From Combretum micranthum (lineage: Eukaryota; Streptophyta; Magnoliopsida; Myrtales; Combretaceae), in assembly GCA_024138025.1 (NCBI GenBank), contig JAMXBD010000391.1:682001-746000 (forward strand): a stretch of 64,000 bases of DNA. Direction: 5' to 3'. Below the pieces are notes generated by a model. It was not told the DNA's origin, ran no database searches, and saw only the letters and a program-made list of their open reading frames with translations. Shown piece by piece: positions 1 to 12,731 of the stretch; within the stretch, counting starts at the first letter, position 1, and every line of letters starts with the position of its first letter. The translations under genes and the position numbers were made by a program.

Positions 1-2853
1 GTCTAGGTAAAATCTAGGCCGGTATTAAGGGTCATAAAGCAATATATGGGTATAAATTTTCTATAACATGAACTTTATATATCCTATTTTCATCTTAGAA
101 ATGTATTGTAACAATTAAAGTACAGGTTCCAAGGTGTTCTATACCTACTTTATTAAAAACATAATAAAAAATATATAATAATATTTAGTTTTTTTTTTCT
201 TTTACAATCACTTTTGTTGAAGATCATAATTTGTAGACTACTTTTTTATAAATTTTTATTTTAAGAGAACGTTAGTTTTACATGCTTACTTTTAAATTAT
301 ATAGAAATGTTTTTTTTTTATCTTTTATGGTTAATTAATACCAAAGTGCCTCTAATTTTTTTTTTTAATTTTGGAATTTGCTATAGGTTCTCTATATTGC
401 AAAACTTGTGATATTAAAAAATTATTTTTTAAAAACTCCTTCAGTTGTTTATTGTAACTATATAAAAACAAGGTAGTTGTATGTATGACATGAACCAACA
501 TATATATATATATATATATATAATGTTAGATTTAAAAAAAAAAAAAACAAAAAACTACAAATTTTTTAGAGGTACAGGGTAGGTAAAGGTACTATAGGTA
601 AAAGTGGACATGGATTGGTTTCGTTGGATTTTTACTTAAAATTAAAACCAAACTATAATTTATGGGTTGATTTTTTTTCCATCAAAATCCAAATAATTAA
701 ATAACGGTTTGGTTTGTGTTAGAAATTTTTTAAACCATTTAATAATAGTTTGTTTTAATCATTTAAATCAGTGTTAATATTCAAATATTTAATTACACTA
801 CAAATTTTAAATTGTAAATCATAGCAAAACACTTCATAAATCTATCACACTCATAATTCATAATTCTCTATATAATCATTCAGTCATCCATCAACAAAGT
901 ATATTCACTATTTAATAAATAATAAGCCATAATCTATAATTTTCTACAAAACTATTTACTCAATCATCTACCAACAAATTTGGCCAAAACAAGAATTTGT
1001 AAATCAACAAAAGTCAACCGTGAATAAAAGCAATTCGCTAACAAAATACATTAAACAATTAATACATAATAAGGATTATAACTAAGTAAACAAACTTCAT
1101 ACTCCAGAGGTTAAAATAATTAACAAAAAAACCAAAAAAAAAAAAAAGAAAGAATATGTATCTTGAAGTTAAGGAAAAAAAAAACTTCAAAAAAGAACAT
1201 GTTGACATTAACTAATATTTATTAAATAATAAATATCACAATGAAATTATGAGAATATATATGTGAGTTTCTATCAATCTATAAAGAGATTTATGGTTAC
1301 AAGTAAAATATTGTTTCTTCTTTCTAAAACAATTTGTTTCGGTTTTACAGATTGATTTGATTTATACTTTCAAACCAATAATAAACTTAAAGATTAGTTT
1401 GAACCAGAAATTTTTTAAATTAAATTATTTGAAATACCATATTTTTGGATTGATTTGATTTTAAGTAACAATCGTACCCCGAGAGTGTAGGACATGACAG
1501 TTACGCTGCATGTGTCATCTCTAAGTAACATGTGCAGGTCATTTGGATACTAAGTGTGTTTCAAATCCAATTTTAATTGAGAATTTGTTGTTATTTTGTA
1601 AAAATTTCGGCAAATTATCGTCTAACATGTTTGGAAAATAAATTTTACAAAATACTTATTTATAGATATTGCCTACAAAAACCATAAAATGAGTACAACT
1701 CAATTACAAAACTTTTGAACATAAAGGTTCATATCAAAATCAATTTAACATATTTAATAGTCAATTAGTTATAGTTATCCAAGTATATAAAAATAAGATT
1801 GTAATAAAATTCTTTCACAAAAACTTGTAATGTCCATATCTCATTCAATGTTATCTAATCGGGCTACTTATTGTAGCATCATCCCCATCAAACCATCAAA
1901 AGAACCTGAAATGTTAATAAAATGAGCTGTGAAGAAACAAGTACACACAAGCATGTCACACACATCTAATCTAATACAACATCCACATGTTAGGTAATTA
2001 ATATCATAGTTCACAAGCAAGGCATTCCTAATGTCTCGAAAATATCGACACTTGTAAGAGTGCTCGTGACTCTTGCCAACATAAAAAGGGTAGGGTTCTC
2101 TCAACGAATTATGCACCAAATATGTGGATTTGATAAGTCCCCAAAACTTATCAAAGACGAAAACGAATGAAGTAGTCTCATATGAATTAATTCCACACAA
2201 ACACCCATCAATGAGCACAATTGTAAACACCGTAAAATATTGAATTTATAGAGTCTAGTTGTCAAGAGGAATTTTAGAAATATCCCAATCAATAATAGAT
2301 AATCATACTCTTGAATATAGACGTCATCTATATAAACTTAATGAAACTCTAGAAGTCTTAACACATTAGTACATATATATAATAATAATAATAATTAAAT
2401 GACGTACACATAAGTATATATAAAAGAAAAGACACACACACATATATAGAACTCTCTTATTAGAATTATACTACCACCAACTTTATGAGAAAATGACAAT
2501 GAAACTTATTCATATATATATATATATATATATATTCTTTTTTCTACACCCTTCAATGCGGATACGTAACAGTGAGAAAAGACAATGCTTATTTCCAGAA
2601 CAGTGGTATGATGTAGGCAGCAAATGAGAGTTAACAAAAGGTTAAGGTCCCAAGGATATTAATGAAGCTTAGTCCAAAGAGGTAGTCAACCACACAACTT
2701 TCTTGCCTCTATATCTTCAACATTAAACCCATTCTTATTACATGTAATGTCACTTGAGAATAGCCGAAGGATGCAAAGTAGGCTAAACCACCCTTATTTT
2801 CTCTTCAACTAGCCATGCAGACGCATGCAAGTTTAGCAGACCTACTCTAAAAT
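1..2853. other. Non-coding, AT-rich intergenic DNA
   Basis: No gene recognised. It contains long A and T runs, an AT dinucleotide tract near 500-522 and another near 2514-2535. A weak inverted-repeat element lies at 594-1480. A minus-strand open stretch at 1868-2230 (about 120 codons) starts with GTG, matches no family I know, and is not kept clearly open in the unit B copy, so I do not call it a gene. Confidence 0.6.
594..1480. mobile_element. Possible MITE with weak terminal inverted repeats (unit A)
   Basis: The left end (GGTAAAAGTGGACATGG) and the reverse complement of the right end (GGGGTACGATTGTTACTT) both lead into similar TGGATTGGTTT / AATCAATCC-type sequence. That is the arrangement of many hAT-like non-autonomous elements. 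The inverted repeats are poor and I could not define a target duplication. The same segment is present in unit B at about 43434-44304, so it was inserted before the duplication. Confidence 0.3.
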
Positions 2854-3480
2854 TGTTTGACATTCTTATATTTTTCCCCGTCGGAATACAAACACACCAT
2901 CTCTTTTGGTCTCATGAGGTCTTACGCAAAGAAAGATCATCATCCCTATCCATTTCTTCAGCTAACGAACTCCATTAGATCCACATGCAACTCCAACAAG
3001 AGTTCACGAAATTGCGTTTCCACCACATGTAAGTATCTGGCAAGAAATCCCATATACATTATTGTCTCTTTCACATGCCTTGTGCCAAATCCTCTCTCAT
3101 TTGTGTTCCATTACACAGCGACCAAAGAACCCGATTACGAGTCACCGAAGCTCGATGTGTGTAGACACGCGGACACCACCGTGTAAGTTTGGCTGTGTCT
3201 TTTTCAGTTCCTCACTTTCCTTCCTTTCTTCCTTGCAACTAAGACTCTCTTTTTCTCTTCTAGTGTATATTGCAAAGACTTCCTTAGTTTCGAATTCGTA
3301 AGCTCGAACCATCGATCGTTTTGCGTAACCACCTCCTCGTTAGGCACAACCGTAACAACCTATACGCTATCAAGTTGAAAGCATGGGAGTTAGCAATAAA
3401 AGGAGACGTGGACCTTCATTCTTCCAATGTCGTGGCTGTCGCTGGATTTCCCGTAGACTACGTAACGCTTGATGCTTGAA
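2854..3480 (+). other. Duplicated segment of unknown nature with a 29-codon ORF
   Basis: This stretch is richer in GC than its surroundings and is well conserved in unit B (45718-46334). It holds overlapping short open frames and ends with a 29-codon ATG reading frame (3383-3472; unit B 46245-46334) with a basic, cysteine-containing product including KRRRGPSFFQCRGC. Between the copies that frame has three amino-acid changes and only one silent change, so there is no sign of selection for protein. It could be an exon relic, an untranslated exon or a piece of a transposon. I do not recognise it. Confidence 0.3.
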
Positions 3481-4835
3481 CCATAACATAAATCCTAGCA
3501 TTACTAATTAATAAGAGCTAAAAACAAAATGCTACTTCCTGTAGTTGGTTGAATGGGATCTGGTGACAATTATTCCTAAGTGAACTCAACTTTTCTTATA
3601 AACTTAACAACCTTAATTTAAACGATTTTATCTACGAGAAGTAAATATCCTGAAATAAACATCATTAAAACTTACAGTAATAATTTGATGCAGAGGAAGG
3701 AGATGGTGATAAACCGCTAATTAATTCATCCATTAAGTATATAAATGTATGTAATGTACTTAAGTTTTGTATGATCACTTGTTAATAGAGTAAAACATAT
3801 TGTGTCCATATTAGAACAATTAAATATTGCCGTTATAGTCAAACTTGTAGATAGGCCTCTAAAAAAAAATGCACTTAAAATGAGGAAGATATTATTAAAA
3901 CAAGAAACAATATTGAAACTACAAAAGTAGCTAAAATCAATATAACTTATTTAAGTATTTAGTGAAATGAAATCCTATACCTATTAATTATATTGTCATT
4001 TTATTTAGGTGGTTCCGAGTCATAATTTGATTACCCGCACAACTACTATGATCAGTAATCAACATGGCATAGTAAGTTTCTTTCCTATAAGTATTACATT
4101 TGATTGTGTTTGTAGTTAGTTGCACAATAATAATATATATTTTGAAATGGGACGTGTGGGGAATGGGTTTATGCATGTAAAATGGCGTTGTGTTTTGATT
4201 GTGATAAAATTTATTAATTATATAATAATTGAATTGGTATGTTGCACTATTAGTGTAATTGCATTGTAAATGTCTTTGATATTGATTGATCACCTTAAGT
4301 GAACATTAATTATAGCCGTTAAACAAATAAATGGTTCACACATTGCACGACTTGCATGAAGAAGGTCATCAGCATCACGCTGTGGATTGGGTGTGGCTAA
4401 TCGGACTCATGTGACCATGGGCCCTACTCTGAACTTTTGGGGAACTACCTTGCACTGGGAAATATAGCCTTTTGATTAGAGCCTTGTCGACATGCCACTG
4501 CTTAGGAAATTATAATCACAACCTTGAGAATACAATTATATGTCACCATTAAACTAATTAATATGAACTGTTTATTTTAAACATATAAAAATCGGATTAG
4601 TTACTACTAGGACCAGGGTGATTGGTTCTTGGAGCTGATGTGTAATGGAGATTATTTCCTAACCCAAGTAACGAAGGGCGCAAATCTGTACTATGTGTAG
4701 TTCTCCTAATGACTGCATGTATTTGAGTCATATGGTTGCTTTTGCATTGCATATGGTGTAATTTGTTTAAAAACATGTTTGAAAGGTATACTATGAGAAA
4801 GTTGCTCACTAAGCTGGTTGTAGCTTACCCCCCTT

Positions 4836-5874
4836 ACAGTGAATTAGTATTGCAATGTTATCTTTGGACCGAGCCAGGATGTGGGATATTGACACAGGTT
4901 AGCACATGAGGTGGATGGGATAAGTGAGATTAGAGCTGAATGCTATTTCTTCCTTTTGAGAAGCCCAGTTATCTATATGTATTTTAGTTAGCTTAGACTA
5001 CCATTGTTAGAAACCAGATAAACATGTACAAAATTCAAAAGGAAAACGTTTGATTCCAGCATGAACAAATAACTAAGTATTGAACTACAACTGTACATTA
5101 GTTAAGATAGTTAACATAGTCGACTACTTATAACAAATCTGTAACAGAATGAAGAAAAGCATGCACATCTATAAATACTGAAAAACAATAAAGAAAATGG
5201 ATGGAAGTTCATTACAATAGATCAATCTTGTGATTGAGTTTTGGAGACTTGCTATCTCAAAATAGCTAAACCATAGCTTAGTCATATTATGCCTGCAATA
5301 AGACCAAGACACACTGTTAGGGAGTTAACAATCGGAGAGGAAGAGTATTGAAAGAGGATTACGGTTTGTACCATAGTGAAGTAAGAGGCGTGCATCTAAA
5401 TAGAGGAAAGTTTAGTAAGAGTACTCTGGAAAGTACTAGGGTAAAGGGAATAAAGAATAGGTTGGGCTAGTAGCCATCGTGTTTTATTTGGACTTATTAT
5501 GTTTTATGGGTCATAGATCCTTTATTTATTTACATGATGACTTTTGTTAGTATTATTATTCCATGTTTATTATTCTTTTTAATTAGAATATGTTAAATCT
5601 CATGGTTTCTCTAATTGTGAGTACGCTTGTTTACACCATACGAGAAGCCTTTGAATGACAAATGAGTCATTCCTAGACTTCAATACCGTGTATAGTGGAT
5701 TATTATGTTTAAGGTATCATTTGGGGCGTGACAATAATTTATTGCGATGTTTTATGAAAGGGCTCATACACCCACATAACTTTATTGCAACTTCATATTA
5801 GATCCTAATTGATCGTCTGGCTTTAAAATTTTCCCCTATCGACTATTCACCTGACCTTACCATACACTTTGTAG
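4836..5874. other. 1.04-kb segment present in unit A, absent from unit B
   Basis: Unit B joins the sequence matching about 4835 directly to that matching about 5875 (junction near 47707). CCTTAC occurs at both edges in unit A (near 4832 and 5865), which favours a deletion in unit B through short homology, though an insertion in unit A is not excluded. No terminal repeats or coding sequence were seen inside. Confidence 0.75.
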
Positions 5875-6721
5875 GGGTCTAGGCGCCTATACAGTATCCT
5901 CCTGAAATTGCAGTAAGGCTCACAATCCAATATGAGGGTGCCACTTCTTAAGGTAAGCAACTAAATAGCAACCAACACACAATTTAGCTGAGTTTAAGTT
6001 TTAGTCTAGTGATTAATATTACCCAAGCAAATAACATGCAATTATTGCGTACTTGTTAACCGATTGAAACCTTGTTTTCCTGTTTCCAAGTTTAAAGTCA
6101 TTTGCTATTTAAAATTCAAATGTATTGTGTTAAGATGAGTATTCAAGCAATCTTAACCATTTTTTCTAAATTCTCATTAGGTAAACTTAGGTTAGGATCC
6201 AAGTGATCATGCCTCTGGTTTAGGACTCTACTCATTAGCATATATCGAGTCTGACTTGTAGATAAGCGATATTTTCTAGGTTTCTATTTCATTTATTTAT
6301 TTTTAGCTAAGTTACCTAGTTAATTATTTAGGCTAGGATTGGTGGTGGGGTTTATGTCTTTGCTTTCCAAGAATAGATGCTCATAGTCCACAATTTTCAT
6401 AAAGTCTTTAACATCCTATTCTAGTAATTAAGTTGCTAAGTATGAAGGATTTTTATTTAGATGAGACATTTCATGCTTAATGTGGTTGTTTGATGTAGTG
6501 TATGTCAATTTTACAAAAGATTTGAAGGTTTTACAAGTTAAAAAACTGGAGTTTTTTATGCTTAGCAAAGATAAGAGTAACTCTTGATAGGACAAGCCCA
6601 TAGGAGGGGGTGTAGTGGTCTCTAGGGTTAGGTTAGGGATGATCAAGGGCCGTGACACGACCCATGCTATAGGCCATAGAGATCTTGGTCCAAAAATGAG
6701 GTTAACTAAAGATAACCACCA

Positions 6722-7040
6722 CCCTCCATATGGGCGGTGGGTAAAACCATGGTCCCCCATATGAGTCATGGTGAGCGTGGAGGTACCTTAGGTGAAGATC
6801 AGAGAATTTCATGGCCTTCCACTAGTTTATAGTATAAGTGGTGTTAGGCCAGGTGCAAACTAGAGAATCCTATGGCCTTTTTATATGGATCGTAGTAAGG
6901 GTGGTGGGAGCCTAGGTGAGTTTCTAGTAAGTCCACTGCCTTCCATATAGGTAATGGTGTGGGTGTTGGCGGCTTAGATAAGTTTCTAACAAGTCCACCA
7001 CTTTTTTTTTTTTTTTTTTTTATCATAGGGTGGGTGGAAT
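6722..7040. repeat. Diverged tandem repeat, unit about 62 bp (unit A)
   Basis: Four consecutive units of 61-63 bp (starting about 6753, 6814, 6875 and 6938) with a partial unit on each side. Each begins CCTTCCATAT or a variant, continues with a GGTGG-rich centre and ends in a CTAGAGAATCCTATGG / CAAGTCCACCA type motif. The region is GC-richer than its surroundings. The unit B copy is at 48611-48860. Confidence 0.6.
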
Positions 7041-9039
7041 CGGCCTGGATTGTGTTTTTCTTAGTTCTTAATTAATTTCACCCAATTAAACATTAAACTT
7101 CCATTTCCTATGATTCCTTATGGAGCTTATTCTTGTTAAGCATTATTTACATCCATTTTTATCAATCTAAACATCATTCAAAACACACATTTAATCCTAA
7201 TCATCTTATTCTCCAAGAGTTTTATTTTGATGTCAAAACCCAACATTACACTTATCTCTTACATTATTTTTAGCAGTAAAACATCCAAAACATAGTTATC
7301 AACTACTTCACATAATGAATAACAAACCCATTGCAATAAACATAAAATCTTTCAATCACAAGTTGTTTTAGTGTCTTACTTTCCTCTTAGATTCAAAAAT
7401 CCTCTTGTTTTAAGTTGCTATGGAGATTCAAGGCTCGAAAACCACTCCAATACTCTGATATTAGCAACCAAAACATGTACCAATATAGCCAAGTGAATTT
7501 CCAAACTTAGAACACTATAAAACTCAAGATACAACACTTTAAAGTACTACCCTTACTTTATTACGAATTTTGGAGATGTTGTATAGCTTTCCCTCTTCCT
7601 ATTACATCTTTATCTTTCTCTCTTTACCTCATAGAAAACATGGTCGAAACACTACTTAGTGTTAATTTCTATTGACCCTGCTTAATTTGCACTAATGGAT
7701 GTTATTAAGGGTTTAAGGCTTTAGAAGTTTACCTTAAGTTTGGAGAGGATTTTTCAGAAAGGAAGTGGAGGCAAAAAATGAAAAAAAAAAAAAAAAGAAG
7801 TCGAAATATATGGGGTGCTAGAGGTAGAGTTATGGTTTTAGAAGGAAAAGGATGCCACTTTTTAGATTGTGCCACATGGCATAATCCGAGGCGTCTAATT
7901 TTCTATGTGTAAGATCTTGGCCAGTTTAAGTTTTAAATTTTAAAATAAGGGGAGATTATTAATTTTGATTATCCCCTAACTTAATATTACTATTTTATCT
8001 TATCTCCGAAATTCTATTTTTTCTTGGTTTCTAGAGGCGGTTAGGGGTGAAATGGTAATTTGTGAAAATGTTTGAGCTCTAAAAGCATTATATTCAATTT
8101 GTCTTGTGAATGTTTCATTTAGAAAACATTTTTAAATTCTAACTTAATTTTATTTTGGTATTTTGGATTATTTTTAAATTTTTCAAAATTTTAGACTATC
8201 GAATAGGAATAGAATTGGAAATTTTTGAAAAATTTACAGTTTCAATTCCTACATGACTTCACTTCGTAATGATTGGTGTTTGGATTGTTTCATTTTTAAA
8301 TTAGTTTGATTTGATCCATTATTTTGTCCACCCCTATTTATAGGAAAGGTTCCAAATACAAAATCTAATACCCCACACTTCAAGGTACAAATAAAACTTC
8401 ATACCAAACTTCTTCAAAACTCGCTAAACCCTGACATAAAATTTAATAAGAAAATGCAAAAGTTTTGTTTTTCAAATTATCAAAAGTTGAGAGTGTAAAT
8501 ATTTTATGCAATCTTCATTCCACTTTTTACCATAAGGAAAGGACTAAGGAAAAAGGGGAAAAAAAGAAATACATTATCAATTTGTCATTGCACTGTAAAT
8601 CAATCATAGTCTATATCTATTATTATAAAATCAAAACTTTTTTTCTTTCGACTTTTACACAAGTAATTTTTATTGTTTAAAAAAATAAAAATTACTTATG
8701 ATTCAACTGCTATCAACTTTTATATTAGCAATTTAGCATGATTTTTTTTTTCAATTAACCAATTTTATTTATTCTTTTTATCTAATATAATTCTATATGT
8801 TTTTCCAGCACTTGCCTAAGGTACACTGTTCATTAGTGTATATAAATATTAAAATATATAAAGGTATTAACTTTGTAATGAAGAGCTTCAGCTTGTCGCT
8901 AGTCCGATTCTAAATTATTTTCCATAACACGTGACGGCATGATGATGTTCATTGGTGTGGTGTAGCTTGCCAAAGAATCATACAAACAAACATGTCTCCA
9001 ACGAGTTCAACCTTTGCAACTGCAAATCCAACACTACAC

Positions 9040-9132
9040 ACACACCGCACCATAACCGAAACAGCAAAATCAGCAGTCAAAACACACTTAAAATAAAGAG
9101 AGAGAGAGAGAGCGCGGGATTCAAGGAACGAC
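9040..9132. other. 93-bp segment in the TBC-fragment leader, absent from unit B
   Basis: In unit B the flanks ACACTACAC and GAACACCTAACG are joined directly (near 50902). In unit A they are separated by 93 bases that include a GA microsatellite. This removes part of the presumed 5' untranslated region of the orphan TBC fragment in unit B. Confidence 0.8.
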
Positions 9133-9195
9133 GAACACCTAACGCACACATTCTCTCTCTCTCTCTCTCTCTCTATCGATCAGGTTCGTTCGATT

Positions 9196-10634
9196 ATGTC
9201 GGAGATAACCTCGTATCTCTTACAAACCTACGAGCATCGTAGGTATGTACTTTTATTTTCTTCACATTTGATCCTTATCTCCATTTTTTTTGAGCTAATA
9301 ATATTCCAAGCATTTATCGATTTATTACATGTTGTTACACGTGTATTTCATCTCTGTTTTCTCTCATTCGCACACGCATTTTGACAAGTTCAAATATCTA
9401 TCTGACCATTCTAAACTTTAACCAATATTTGGGTTTGTATTTCATGATATTCTCATCGATCCTCACATTTGGAATCCGTTCTTTTGGATGATCAGGTGGT
9501 TTTATGGATGGGTTTGTTTGGAATTCGTGTATGTGCGAGAGTTGGAGATAAAGATTTTTCTTTTATTTTTTTATTGATTTTAGGTTCAAGAGTTTCTTGG
9601 TAATGCTAGTGGATGATCATGTTGTTTAAGTTGGTGATTTTTAGGGTTTAGTGCAATTGAGAGATATGGGATTTAGGGTTTAGTATTATGAGAGCTATGG
9701 GATTTAGAAATTGGGAATTTTGGTGTGAAGTATGTTGTTGTCCTTGCTGAGTAGACGTTCATTGGAGGTTGATTCCAGGTAATGCTCGGCTTAATTCCAT
9801 CGGCGTCATCTATTAGAACTTAGGAAGAGTTTTATTTTATTTTTATTTTGAATTCCAAGGGTCAATTCGGGTTGCATTTGTTTACTTGCAATATGAAAGG
9901 TTGTCAACTCCTCACGCCGCTACAAAGTTATTAGGACCGGCCGTCATGATCTTGTGATTGTTGTTTAGATCACTTGAAAGTTATCTGAAGTCGGTTTAGA
10001 CAGTCATAATTCGGTTGGAAATAGGAGTTCAGATTATGGAATTAGTTTTTACTCATAATTTAATGATTGGATTTTGCCTTGGTCTCCAATGCGGGGTTTT
10101 GGTGACAAAGCTCCCAAATAAACTCTCACAGGATATTTGGTTTTTGGAATGGAATAAGGTAAGAATATAATTGTAATAATTATTAAGGAATCGAATAGAG
10201 AACTAAGGTTTATTTATTATATTTCCTTTAAAGTTTCATGAAATAGATATGAAAATATGCTGAAAGAACCAAAGATAGCTATTCCTTTGAAGCCATAAAA
10301 GAATTGCAATTCCTAATTTTGCAGTAAAGGTAATTCCGTGGAATAGTGATTATGCCAACCCAACATAAGAATAGATTCATAGGAAAGTAATAACTACTCT
10401 ATTCTACTCTTATAAAGTCAACCAAATATGTTATTAGGCCATAGCATTTTCCTTCTCTTTCTATTAAAAGTTATTCCTCACTTTTAAGCTCAGGATACGT
10501 CTCTCTCTCTCTTTTATTTATTTATTTTTTTTTCATACATATATATATATATATTTTTTATGCAGGGACTCGTATGGTTTTGCTTTGAGACCTCAACACT
10601 TGCAAAGATACAGAGAATACGCCAAAATCTACCA
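9196..10634 (+). pseudogene. 5' fragment of a TBC-domain Rab-GAP gene (unit A)
   Basis: Two exons can be read. Exon 1 is 9196-9242 and starts at an ATG behind a CT-rich leader. Exon 2 is 10566-about 10634. They join in frame across a GT-AG intron (GTATGT donor, TGCAG acceptor) to give about 39 residues that include RDSYGFALRPQHLQRYREY. From family knowledge this is the conserved stretch just upstream of the TBC domain in plant Rab GTPase-activating proteins, which in the full protein stimulate GTP hydrolysis on Rab GTPases in membrane traffic. After exon 2 a weak donor (CCA|GTTATG) is followed by AT-rich DNA with no TBC-domain exon anywhere before GSTL. It is therefore a promoter-plus-5'-end relic, possibly still transcribed. 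The family assignment rests on one short motif. Confidence 0.6.
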
Positions 10635-12731
10635 GTTATGTATTTTAATGGACACAGTTAACTTTTGTAAATCATCTTGTGTATATATATATATATATTT
10701 ACTAATATGTATTTTTAATAAAAAAAAACATTTGTATGTATATTTTATAGCTATTATGGTTATTGAAATATGAACTCTACTGAAAATACCATATTGGCAG
10801 TTTTCAATTCCATATACGAAATAGGTGAATACATATGTGTATATATATTTTATCTATGAAGGGTCAAGCTTTCAAAAGATTTTAGACTAATTAATTACCT
10901 GACGAATATATACATAAATATATTCTTTCAATCAATCGTAATTATTATATAACTTATGAAGAATCTTATTTATATTTCCTATTTTGACTATAACCCTTTT
11001 TATCTGAATTCCTCATATTAGATTGTCATTCACCAAGACAACAATAAGGCATTATATTACCATACTTGATTATATTGATACTAATATAATGTCATAACGA
11101 GGTGTATAATTTCATATTATTATAATATTATTATATAATATTCATAGCTACAGTGATAACTTATTATATTATACTATATGTTATAATGATATGATTATTA
11201 AACATTCTTTAATTGAATACCTTATCATCATAAGTATTAAATTATAATGATGACACTATAATAGTCTCTTGATATTATAATATTAGTTATAATATAATTT
11301 TAATATGATAATTTATCATATTATAATAATACTTTAGCAATATAATAATTAGATCTTATAGAGTTAATGTTATTAACTTATCATAAGTGTTATAAGTTAT
11401 GGATATGGTAAATAAGATAATATTGAGTATTTAGTAACCATTATTATAACTATATTTACAAAATAATCTTATTAATAATATTATGATATGTCATATTATA
11501 CATTGATATTCACAACATATAATTACCATCATTATTTAATTATGTATCAAAATCATATATAACTTTAGGAGTGAAGATTGTATGTGAAATATATAGAGGA
11601 AAAAAAAAATAGAGCAATTTCTCTAATGTTTACTTCAAAGTTTCATGTAATTTTAGTACTACTATGATAATTATTAAGAATTTTGTTTGCATTAAATCAA
11701 TGGTTTACAGGTTGTGTAAATCAAGATGTTACACTTACATATTTGGTTATCTCATACAACTTGGTTTTCTTTATTTCTCCTACTTCCTAGTTGGTGAAGC
11801 TACCTTAGGCTTATTTTCCACTTCCTATCTTTTTTTCTAACTTCATTTTCTCTTTTAATCCTATTGAATTCAAGACTTGAGTTGATGATTAGAAGAAGAA
11901 GAAGAAGAAACCGTTGGAAAGAAAGAGAAGAGAAAAGGAAAGAGGCAGGTGGGAAAAGAAAAGAGAAAGGGAAAAGATAAGGATTAAAAGAAAATCAAAT
12001 TAATTTAAATGTAAAAAATAATTAGTAAATAATTTGAGAATTTATATAATAGAAATTAATAGTCTGATTTGAAAATCTAGCTTAGAAGTTTAATTTATAA
12101 GAAATTGATATTTAGTTAAGGTTTAGGTTTAAAAACTAAGATTTTTACATAGGCAGTTGACCTCAAATTTTATGGGGATTATAAAAATAGGATTTTGATT
12201 AAAATGGCTAAACTTGAGCCTTTTAAAATAAAGGCAGTTGAACTTAAGAAATTTAACTCATTTGACCATTAGAAGCAAGAGGATTTAAAATTAATCTATG
12301 AAAGGAATTGGTTAATTTGATATATGGAATAGGTTATTAAGGGAGCAAATAGACAATTAGAAAAGAACATTTGAAATCTAAAATTTCAATTTAATCTATT
12401 AGTTATATCAAATTGTCTAATCATATTCTATTGTTTACATGTTTTATTTTTTTAAATATCTAAATTAAATTTTTAAACTAAGTTCAAATTCAAGTTTATA
12501 ATTATCTACTTATTATACTATTTAACTAAGTAAATACTAATTTAAATAGGTAAGTATTTAAGCTGTTTCAGACCCACTTTTCTTATATAATTCTAGTTTT
12601 TTTTTTTTTTTTTGCCAATATATAATTCTAGTTTAGTGATGACATATAAGCAGATTATGTTTTTATATTAGAATAAAATGAAATATCTGTTATGTTCTAT
12701 TGTGATGAAAAAAGCTTTACATATTCTTTTA
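10635..12731. other. AT-rich intergenic DNA (unit A)
   Basis: No gene recognised. From about 10900 to 11560 the sequence is almost entirely A and T with many short imperfect palindromes of the TTATAATATTAT kind. A purine-rich tract lies near 11890-11990. The same features recur in unit B (about 52650-53340 and 53670-53770). The composition resembles matrix-attachment DNA, but there is no direct evidence for that role. Confidence 0.5.

Larger units (their letters stand above)
3481..9195. other. Intergenic region upstream of the TBC fragment (unit A)
   Basis: No gene recognised. It contains a unit-A-only segment (4836-5874), a diverged tandem repeat (6722-7040), a poly-T run near 7002-7021, and MITE-like end sequence near 8330 (GTCCACCCCTATTTA). 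The last 150 bases before 9196 carry GA and CT microsatellites typical of plant 5' untranslated regions. Confidence 0.6.

Noticed and set aside
600..720. Relation of the 594-1480 element to the hAT element at 57708
   Set aside because: Both have GTGGACATGG / GTGTACA-like tips, but the interiors differ and the inverted repeat of the former is too weak to assign a family.
1868..2230. Minus-strand open frame of about 120 codons
   Set aside because: It starts with GTG, matches no family I know, has no promoter or splice context, and is not kept clearly open in the unit B copy.
9196..9384. 62-codon ORF starting at the TBC fragment ATG
   Set aside because: After 15 codons it reads through a good GTATGT donor into the intron. 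The two-exon reading gives the recognised motif, so the continuation is not a separate protein.
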